NCBI GenBank assembly: GCA_000497125.2
Contig: CM035316.1
Coordinates: forward strand, 882,001 to 946,000
Reading direction: 5' to 3'
Length of the DNA stretch: 64,000 bases
Origin: Spironucleus salmonicida
Taxonomy: Eukaryota > Fornicata > Diplomonadida > Hexamitidae
Part shown: positions 55,264 to 64,000 of the stretch, piece after piece
How the letters are laid out: every line of letters begins with the position of its first letter
How positions within the stretch are numbered: position 1 is the first letter of the stretch
Translations under genes and position numbers: made by a program
The notes under the pieces: model-generated
Database searches by the model: none
Seen by the model: only the letters and a program-made list of their open reading frames with translations
What the model was told of the DNA's origin: nothing

Positions 55264-58200
55264 TCACTTTTTAATAATCTAGATCATCTGGTAAATAACG
55301 AAAATGTAGTTTTCTATCTGCCTGTTGAAGCCGTAGAAGTAGGATAGGCACAGAAATACTAACGTTAAGCTTATTGTGCTAAAAATAGTTAATTAATACG
55401 ATAGTTCCCTGTACTTAGCTGCTGGTGGTTGTTAGTTGTCTTGAAATTGGCCATAAGTTCGTAATGTTTCTATTATGGATTTTGCGTTTTCTATATTAGT
55501 TGCTAATTACAATTTCTGTAATTAAAGATTAATTTTATTAGTAAAAACTGTAGTATATTTGACGGTAGCGCCATTTTAAATAAATGTAAGAAGCTCGTTT
55601 TTATATACTGTATTGCATTTCTAAATCTGTGGGTGTTCAATCTATCTTTGACCGGAAGGTACATATTATAATACATCGGCACAAGGATCTGAAATTCCAT
55701 ATTTTTAAAACTACAAATGATTAAGTAGAGTAAGTGCCACTGATTATACACTATTTAAGTCATCGTTTTCAATATAAATCTCCAACTCATTTACTAATAA
55801 ATCAGCTAGCTAGGATAAAGAAATCTTAGTTGAATAATCTTAAAACCCATACATCTTTTTTTAAAAAGTTGCTGCAGTTACTCCTAACAAAATAATAAGA
55901 ATAGGGCTTACTTATAATAAAATTTACAAAATGACCTTATAATTTTAAAAAACATACACCGAATGATCAAAAATATGTAATTATTCTTATAATTTTTTAG
56001 CATAGTTCTTTTTGCTGACAACTGAAAAATTAAAATCAGATAAAATCACAGGATATATAGCTGCAATGAAATATACGATAGTAGCCCAAAGAATGAATAA
56101 TGATGGTATGAAAAACTTAAACATTTATGAAATTCTATATTCTAAAAAAAACATCGAGTATTGATTAAATATTCTTTAAAATAATTAAAATTACGCTGCA
56201 ATACTATCATATAATTTTGAGAAGGTGAGAATTTTATGTTCATACTAAAAAAGTATTAAACTAGGATCGCATTCATTAATAAAATATATTTAATAAAGTT
56301 ATAGATCTTTAAGATACTAATAAGATTCAAATAATAATTTATTATTTACATTTTAAAACAGTAAACTCTACGTTAATTCTTAAAATATGTGCGATACTTA
56401 TGATTATTCTTACATATATTCAAAATAACCAGTAATATTAAGCAAATTAGTAATATTATGATTGAAATCATTCGGAAATTAATGATTGTATTTACATGAA
56501 GTAAGATCTAATCTTTTCTAATAATACCAATTCAAATTTAAATTAGTCTCTTTAGTTGGATTACTAGATAATTAAATATCATGATTTGTAAGTTGCATCA
56601 TAGATTGCAATACTTTTATTTATCCTAACAGTAATATTTATTTATTATAAGCAAATGTACTGTAATAAATTTAAAAACCAAAATTAAATAATATTAAGGA
56701 TATCATAGCGACATACACTATTTGTTTTGTAACTCTTAATATTTTAATTTAAAAAAATTAATTCTCTTAGTATTTTAATGAATACCGTTTATTATGTTTA
56801 TTATTTTAATATATAAAATAAACAATAAAAAACAGAAATACACAACTACATACTATTCCATGTATGATAATGGCAGATGTGTAGCTTGAAATCGAAGCAA
56901 AAATATTATTTAGTTTAGAATACGTAAGATAAGACTTAATTTTCTGCAAAACTGAAAGCTTTGGTTTAAATAAAGTTTGCAAGTACTCATTTTGGTTTAT
57001 AAAAATATCTTAAACTTTTTGAACTAGATTTTAAACTTACACACTAGTTAAAATACAAATAGATTTATCTTGAAGCTAGCCTATATCGATTTAGTCATCT
57101 TTAAAATTCGTGAAATATTAACCATTGAATTTTTAACATTCAGGTAAATAATTTGTTAATTAATTTGTTAAGGTAGGAAAAGCCAATTAATCCGCAGTAA
57201 TATTATAGTTAAAAAACTATAACCCTATTTTTTAAGAATAATATATTTACTAGTAGGATACTTTTAAGTAATAAAATATATCCTATAAATTCTCATTAAG
57301 ATCTTTGAGCTAAAAAATTTATTTATTAATATTATTTTATTTTTATGCTTGCACATTAGGATTAGGCACTAATATAGTAAGATGTAACATATTATAAATA
57401 GAAATTATGAAGTCTAATAAAAATGTAGATTGTATACTCGCTTACGAATGTTAGTCATAGAAATCAATAGATGGAAGTGTGTAAAAAAAATATTGTTTGC
57501 TTAACATAAATTATAAAATTTTATTGTTATCGCGGTTTCCAATTTAATTCACAGTGTTGCTAGTAAACTTTACTATTTATATCGTATTTTAAATATCATG
57601 AATTTTATTCTAAAATACTGCCAAATCTGAAATTTTTTAATTTAATTACATATTCATGCTATTTAATTATGAATTGATTTAAAATGTTTTACCATTAACA
57701 AACTATGATACTAGAATTAATACTAAAATTATAAATATATTAATAAAAATAATATTTTAGTATTTAGTTGTCTTTACTTATTATTTACTAGGAGCTTCTG
57801 TTTGTATTTCGGATTAGATTCTACTAACCATTTTAGTAGGAGCATTGGTTCGAATAACAGCTTACGAAATAAGTTTGTCAATTGAAGTATTAATTTTTTT
57901 CTAATATGAATCTACAATAATTCTAACATCATCTTATTTTAATGTTCTAAGTAAATTTAATACTCCTTCATATTATTTCATTACTAAATGTGTCTTATAT
58001 AATGTTAATACTAATATTACTAAAGATGTCATAATTAATAACTATCTTGTATAGTTCACATCCTCATAAAAATAATTCTCAAAAAAATTAAAATAAGAAG
58101 CTATCATCTAAGGAAATTAGTAAACTCGACTGGCTTGTTCTTTTTTCAATAATTATCTACTTGTCGTTAAAGCTAGTGCAGAATCAATTGTAAATTAGTC

Positions 58201-61140
58201 ATATAAAGACTACATATCTTAACTTTTTTCTGCAAAAATTCTTGACCCTGTAGTTATATACTTATTGAAAACATTTATTTAATTCGTTTTCTTTGTGCTA
58301 ACTACTGTAGAATTACATGGCTAATATTAGCTGAATTAGCATAATGAGATAAATTTCTGGGATTAATATTCCTAAAATGAATCTTTTATTTTATTTATAA
58401 ATAGCAAATTTTACTTTGGTAACTTTAACCACTCTAATTCATAGATAGTTTTGTAAAAATTTTACTAAAATACATTCTAAACTCTTTAGCTGTTAAAATC
58501 TTCAGATATTAACTTAGAAAAGGCTGAATATGCTGCCATTATAAGCATTAAAAAAACAATTATGTAGACAAAGATACTAAATAATTTATAGAATTTCTTA
58601 AATATTGTTTTTCTTGCTCCAGAATATTATTAAAAAAATTATGACTTTGTTTTAAAATCTTATTTTGGGTGGATTAATAATCCAGGTTCTTCTTAAATAG
58701 CATCCTGAAGCCTCATCGTAAGGGATAATCTAGAGTCTTAATCAGAACGAGATTTAAAAGATGTAGCTTGAGTATTATTTCCAGTTATTTTAGGCGATAA
58801 TGTTTTAGACGTAAGTATTATAGAAGTTTGAACTCTATCTTTATTAATAACCTTATTTTACCTTTAAACACTTTTAAGTATTTATTTATCGAATCTGAAT
58901 TTCCTTACTAACATATAAAGCTAAAATATAATATCTTTATTATTTGTTTTTCGCTTCAATCTTTGCATTTTACTAACAATTCTATAAAAATCGCTATAAA
59001 TTATATCAACACTTGATAATACACTAGTTGATAGTGCTGGATGTCCTATATATGCTCCGGTTTAAACCCAAAATCCCATAATTTCTTAACCAAAATTATA
59101 AAAATCTTCTACATAAAATTTTTCTATTTATTTTTTTGAATTACCAAAACGAGAATGTAAAAATATATCTGAAATAATAGATATCTAAAAAACATTTAGA
59201 ACTGACAATGGGCTTCCTATAATTTAGATATTCGCTTATTCTGTTTATCGTTATGGTTAAATTTTACGCTCTTAGAATAGATGAGTAACTTAGCCCGAGT
59301 CCTATATATTTTCAATATTTTCAAATAATCTTTACAACTTTTAAATATTAGATAATGAATATTCTACTTGAACTTTCTCTTATTCTTTCTTGGATCTAAA
59401 TGATTATTTCATATCATTAATAACTTTCTCCTTAAATATGTTATAAGTCAAATAGTTAACATCAATATCTGGATTCTTTTTTATTAAACTCTCTAAATAA
59501 ATAATTTTTTCAAACTAATGAAATCTACGTGGTCTATATACAGATTTATTAGAAATTTCTTATCCCTACTCTGGTTGCCGTTCTTCATGAATATTAGTAA
59601 TATGCAAAAACGGAATAAAAATATCCATAACCCTATTAAGCAAAGGCTAACTCCTATAAATATCAAAAAGATTAATCTATCTTTAGTCTAAGAATGGGAA
59701 TATGTTCTTTGCAAAAATATCTAAATCAATAGTTTAGCTTCTATATAACTAATCCCAAATATGCCAATAAATACTATTAAATTTAAATTTTCCTAAATCA
59801 ATAAATTCTTTGAACTAAGGTAGATTAATAAAAGTGGAAGAAGAAGAATTTAAAAAAATTGCGGATTCTTATAACACATTTTATGAAAATGGAGATCTAT
59901 GCATTTTAAACATCTTTAAACAAATGGAAACGTATGAATTTGTAACTTATTATTATAGAAATTATTTTCTTAGCTCAGTTTAATTTCCGGAGCTTTAATT
60001 AATTAATGCAAAACCAGCACCAAATATCGCTTTATTGACATGTGAAAATCGTGTTATTAATTTTTTAAGCCTTTTAACTGCATAGAAGTATTAAAAAATA
60101 CCATCTGCTCCAATTAAACGCATTTTTAAAAAATTTTATAAAAAAGGATTTCCATCAACTAGAATTTATAGTTATTCCGTTGGTTATTCATAAGTAGCAG
60201 GAATATATAATTAATTTGTTATCATAACTCGTTTTTTATAAACTTTATTCTAAATATCAAATGGAAAATTGTTCTAGTATATTCCAAGGTTCATTAGTAG
60301 AATAGAAGACTCCTTTTAGACAGCTGATAACTTAGGTAAAACGTATTTAATATCTCTTGAAATATTTTATTGAAGTAAAATTACTTGTCTAATTAATGCT
60401 TGACAATTAATACTACCTATTAGACCTTTCTAAAAAGCCTCATGGAAAAGTAAAGAAATAACGCATCTTTCAAATATTTAATTTTAATAATTATTAACTC
60501 GCAATACTTATACACTACAAAATAATACTAAAAATATAGGATTCAAATTACATATTAATCCTAGTGAGTAAGAAATTGTAAAGGAAGCTAAGCAATTTGC
60601 ATACCACCCATGATAAAACAGGAAAGTATGAATAAGACCCATAGATATTAAAAAAATAACTGTGATGAAAATTTACGGTAAATGTATAGTTATCAATAGG
60701 AAAATACGGACACTCCAAACATGTTGAATAGAAATAATTGAAAATTTTGACACTCCTATACATGTCGGAGTTAAGCGCAGCAAGTGTATAAATTCAAATA
60801 CTTATCTAATATAGAAAAGAACGACTAGGACTAAATTTTTTTAATACATGATGAAAATAATGTATGATGAATAAAATGTTGATACATATAGTAAATCTGT
60901 GATACCAAATATATGCCAAAAAACAGTTGGATGCCGAAAATATTATCTCGATACTGCGCATAATATTATGTCGATAATATGAAAAGCTAGAGGTAATACT
61001 ATCAAAATTATCATTTACCATAAAGAATATATTTTTGTTATATATTTAGCATAAAATAACATTGGTATTGATAAAATTAATGATAACATTGAATAAAGGT
61101 TAATATATGGAAATGGTTTTTCATGCCACCGTTATGACAT
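55264..61140 (-). CDS. Giant multi-pass membrane protein, 1958 aa, unknown family
   Basis: One frame runs from ATG 61138-61140 to TGA 55264-55266; under the standard code it would show only scraps. The N-terminal ~240 residues hold about eight closely spaced transmembrane helices. A long soluble part (about 250-840) follows, then transmembrane helices near 850, 1032, 1133, 1430, 1477, 1673, 1740 and 1923 separated by loops of up to 300 residues that are probably lumenal or extracellular. The overall plan recalls large protist membrane proteins such as the TmcB/TmcC-like group, but no diagnostic motif is seen. Extremely AT-rich with hundreds of TAA/TAG glutamines. Confidence 0.75.
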
Positions 61141-61202
61141 CTAATATAACCACTCCATTATTTAATAATTAAATACTAAATTTATATATAATTATTAATA
61201 AA

Positions 61203-62474
61203 TCATCCATTCATTTTTTTATTTAAAATGTATTAACTCCATTGCTCTTTAGTTAAATATTTTTTCAATTCGTCATCCTCTAATATTGACCCCTATCCTG
61301 TATATCCTGGTGCATGGTGCAATGCGGTATCACATTTCTTCTCAAAAATACTTATAAGTTATTATTTATCGTCTTTTCTGTATTAACCTTAATCATAGGA
61401 TCTCTTTAATTCTTTACTTCCTAAAACTTAATAAGCTTCTCCAATTTAGGAAAATATCTCTGTACTTGAATTTTTATTATAATCAGGATGAAATTATTTT
61501 GATAACTTAAAATATTATTTCTTTAATTCTGCCTATGTAAAATTTTTAGAAACATTTAAAATACCATAAAAATCTGGAATTAAAGTATTTAATTGTTTTT
61601 ACAATATAATGCCAAGATTTTCATTAGCTTATTCTATAGAAGCAGAAATATTTATGCTTAAATGTTAAGTAAATTTTATTATATTTAATTATTTTCTTAT
61701 TTCTTCGATTTCTTAACCATTTTAGACTATTTAAGGGCAATAAAGCTGAATTCTAAGTTAAATAAATTTTATAACCGAATTAGTATTAAAATCAGCGATG
61801 CAGAGGTTTGGTTTTTTAATGTTCTAAATATATTATCTCAATACTTCAATGAAAGCATTTATTCTATTCATATTTTCTTATAAGTTGATTTCTGGGAATT
61901 CGAGATTTTATAGATCTATTGTTTGCAATATCTCGCTTATTTCTCTAATTTTTGATAATTTAGGTTTTTTCTATCCCAAAAAGTCAACAATAGGTCCAAA
62001 TACTTGGTCTTTACTCGAAAAATTTAAACTATAGTATGTTTATAGTAGATCAAGTTCATGTGAATCTCGACCTAATTTTGCTGCAGTGAAATTATTTTAC
62101 TATATGGCCAGTAAATATATCTTATCTTTCAGTTGCATGCTACTACAGTTCTCTAGCAACTATACCAATGCAGTTAAATTATTACTTTAAAATATAGCAT
62201 GATTTTTTCTTATACGTTCAGTATTGGTTTTTGAGAATGCATTTTCATAATTAGTGGTACAATCAATTTAACAGTTCTACAAACATAAATTTTAGAGGAG
62301 AATGATTGACTTAAACTTAAAAGGCGTAGAAAATAAACTATATGCTATATCCGCAGCTTCTCGTGATTGCGAGCTGTTAGCAAGCTCTATAGCCTTCTAG
62401 TATCGCTATTCTGCAGAGTCTGTTAACGTCTATGTATCAACAATCACAGATGCCTAAAACAAGTAAACTAACAT
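61203..62474 (-). CDS. J-domain (DnaJ-like) protein, 423 aa
   Basis: ATG 62472-62474, chosen because coding-like sequence extends this far and TATATATACTATTATTATAT precedes it; TGA 61203-61205. The first 290 residues are helical, with two- to three-turn repeats (e.g. NNLTALVQLLENCSS). A J domain lies at about 296-360: DFYGILNVSKNFTQAELKKQ, the HPD triad in FHPDYNKN, and EIFSQIGEAYQVLGSKELKRSYD. A short C-terminal tail follows. A J domain this late in the chain is uncommon; it would stimulate Hsp70 ATPase. Confidence 0.82.
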
Positions 62475-62526
62475 TATCTTATTAGTTTTTTTATTATATA
62501 ATAATAGTATATATAATAATTTGAAA
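62475..62526. promoter_or_regulatory. Divergent promoter between J-domain gene and a 48-aa gene
   Basis: A 52-bp AT-only gap containing TATTATATAATAATAGTATA, bidirectional in look. It shows how short promoters are here. Confidence 0.5.
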
Positions 62527-62673
62527 ATGCAATATGACGCTATCAGAGAAACCTGCTATTTAACACCAATTTGGCACAGTATTCCTACCTATTCGTCCTC
62601 CCCGAATATGAACACTGAGCGCCGCCCACCGATTGAAATTTATACAAAACCGCAAGGCGCTAAGGCTTCCTGA
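62527..62673 (+). CDS. Small hypothetical protein, 48 aa
   Basis: ATG 62527 to TGA 62671-62673. Polar, Pro/Ser/Thr/Tyr-rich with two Cys-free halves; no domain. An apparently longer frame from 62302 is antisense to the J-domain gene and was not used. Confidence 0.45.
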   Translation: MQYDAIRETCYLTPIWHSIPTYSSSPNMNTERRPPIEIYTKPQGAKAS

Positions 62674-62794
62674 TGCCTCCGATCAGTTGCCCAATTTTTT
62701 TGCAGTTTTCTACAAAATTCCATTTTTAATTCAATTTTCCATTCCTTTTCGAAGGTCTACAACTTTTAAAATTCTTTCTCTACAAGCTCCAAAA

Positions 62795-63130
62795 ATGAAC
62801 ATAAAGCTCATAAACGAGATTCAGAAGCAGCTTAACGGGTACTACAGGGCTTCAGGGTTTGTGAATTGCCAAAACGAGTAACTCAGCCAATACAAGAAAC
62901 TTCTTTATATATTATAGAAATAATATAATAATATAAGATAAATATTGATAAATTCTACGGTGAAAAGCTTGAAATTGGAAGGAAAAAAACTGAGTTTTAA
63001 GCAGCGTATTGAACTAGAAATGAGCCATAAAATGCTCGAATTTTGCGCTAAATTGCAGGACCAAAATTTGGAGGAACTCGAGCAGCTCAAAAAGGAGATG
63101 GGAGCAATTTACGTCTAGGAGGTAATGTGA
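62795..63130 (+). CDS. Coiled-coil protein, 111 aa, with an AT-rich in-frame island
   Basis: ATG 62795 follows ATTCTTTCTCTACAAGCTCC and AAAA; TGA 63128-63130. Helical throughout, with a coiled coil in the C-terminal half (FKQRIELEMSHKMLEFC...). An AT-rich island (about 62901-62955) sits mid-gene without breaking the frame, as in the 15522 gene. Confidence 0.58.
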
Positions 63131-63323
63131 GTATTGCTGTTTTAAGATATAAAATAAATGAGTTATATTTGGAAAATAGTAGTCTTGTGTTTTGAGTATA
63201 ATATATATATATTCATATAATAATACAAAAATAAAAGCTGTAAAAAGTTAGAAGGGAAATGTAAAGTTATATTATTAAATACTTATATTCTTTTTGCACA
63301 CTAATTTTAGAATACCATTCAAA

Positions 63324-63824
63324 ATGGACGTGTGGTGGATAATCGATACCATTGTATGTGTTCTTTATATGGTTTCCGCAATTTGGGGTGATGCTTAGCA
63401 TGATTTCAAAGGTGATGATGATATGAGCGAGGTCTTCTAGACAATATTGATAATTCTACTTTCCCTGTTCATTATTCTAACCCCACCAATATCCGCATTG
63501 TAACCTTATTTCGGCTTTCTTACTGGAAAGGGTGCTCCAATATTAATTATCATAATTGCATGCTTCTTCTTACCAAATTTCAGTTATAGTAAATTTTGCA
63601 GAGATGGTGGATTCAGCTGCTTTACTTATATTGTAGGTATTATTGGAGTTGTAGTTGGTCTTCTTTAGCTGTTTTTGGGAGGTAGTTCTGGCGGTAGTAT
63701 AGGTGGAGGAAGTGGTTAGTAATCAAAGCCATAAAAGAAAGAAGCAAACCGGTAGACTTAAAGCAAAGATTCTAAAAAACTTCCACCTATTAATTAGGGT
63801 AGTAGGGTTCTGAAGACTGTGTGA
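63324..63824 (+). CDS. Four-pass membrane protein, 166 aa
   Basis: ATG 63324 to TGA 63822-63824. Four hydrophobic helices (about residues 4-21, 38-56, 66-84 and 97-115), then a Gly/Ser linker and a basic Lys/Gln/Ser/Thr tail. The second helix ends in the PPISAL turn. Resembles small tetraspan or pqaA-like proteins only in topology. No family recognised. Confidence 0.7.
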
Positions 63825-64000
63825 TTCATAGTTCTATTTTAATGTTTAATATTTTTTCGAATAATTTGTTAAGATAATTTCATGAAGCCTGTGATATTAA
63901 TTTTCATAGTAGGCTTAATAATTTAATTTTAAACTAATTGGTAATAAGTAATATCTAGCAGTGAAAATACAGTCAATATTACTTATCAACATTTGAAATT
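63825..64000. other. AT-rich end of window
   Basis: Non-coding by appearance; presumably 3' flank of the membrane protein and promoter of a gene beyond the edge. Confidence 0.4.

Noticed and set aside
55264-56124. A separate 286-aa membrane protein starting at ATG 56122-56124
   Set aside because: The frame continues upstream without TGA for another 5 kb to ATG 61140, with the same codon use and further membrane helices, so this ATG is internal.
60470-60763. A 97-codon Tyr/Phe-rich frame on the minus strand
   Set aside because: It overlaps the giant membrane protein in another frame and ends quickly; its composition is what AT-rich DNA gives by chance.
62302-62673. A 123-codon plus-strand frame starting at ATG 62302
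   Set aside because: Its first 75 codons are antisense to the convincing N-terminus of the J-domain protein and it passes through an AT tract that looks like the promoter between the two genes. I kept only the part from ATG 62527.

Overview
ORGANISM. The window looks like the nuclear genome of a eukaryotic flagellate that reads TAA and TAG as glutamine and uses TGA as its only stop. Almost every convincing protein here (clathrin heavy chain, a P-type ATPase, a Rab GTPase, RPA12, PG-rich repeat proteins) is continuous only under that code. Genes are compact, mostly intronless, GC-richer than the very AT-rich gaps, and found on both strands. Several are flagellar (two SHIPPO proteins, DRC8/EFCAB2, SPATA17-like), and there is a cysteine-rich type I surface protein and a membrane-anchored cathepsin. 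This fits a hexamitid diplomonad (Hexamita, Spironucleus or Trepomonas type). That assignment is inference; other users of this code (ciliates, some oxymonads) are not strictly excluded.

LAYOUT. 1-4888 is an inverted duplication cut by the window edge: two mirror arms of at least 1751 bp around a SHIPPO gene. 4433-11560 holds, on the minus strand, an FtsJ-like RNA methyltransferase, the cysteine-rich surface protein, a KSP-rich disordered protein and a 50-aa ORF. 11669-17507 (plus) holds the cathepsin, a second SHIPPO gene and two unknown genes, one carrying AT-rich in-frame islands. 17869-26302 is a mixed-strand block with the SPATA17-like protein, a GH20 pseudo-hexosaminidase, DRC8, an EF-hand protein, two coiled-coil proteins and an alpha/beta hydrolase without its nucleophile serine. 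26440-34408 is a second, larger inverted duplication (arms 26938-29242 and 31169-33473) whose outer ends run into arrays of one 33-bp GC-rich minisatellite; its core carries CHY zinc-finger, RPA12, Rab and CCCH genes. 34846-43405 contains small genes, displaced gene fragments, a Myb/SANT protein, a disrupted PG-motif gene, an ankyrin protein and a zinc-ribbon membrane protein. 43519-53088 holds a 1102-aa P2C-type ATPase and an 1865-aa clathrin heavy chain. 53518-63824 holds a phosphoribosyltransferase, a GDSL esterase, a 1958-aa multi-pass membrane protein, a J-domain protein and small genes.

FUNCTION. There is no single pathway. Recognisable themes are the flagellar axoneme (SHIPPO x2, SPATA17-like, DRC8), endomembrane traffic (clathrin, Rab), surface and lysosomal proteins (Cys-rich protein, cathepsin, GH20 relative), RNA (RPA12, FtsJ-like, CCCH), transport (P-type ATPase) and purine salvage. 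The most notable features are structural: two mirror duplications each broken inside a gene, hypervariable minisatellite ends, transplanted gene scraps, and a shared pyrimidine-rich start-proximal motif. Distances from AT-rich promoter to ATG are short. I saw no tRNA, rRNA, CRISPR array or intact transposon.
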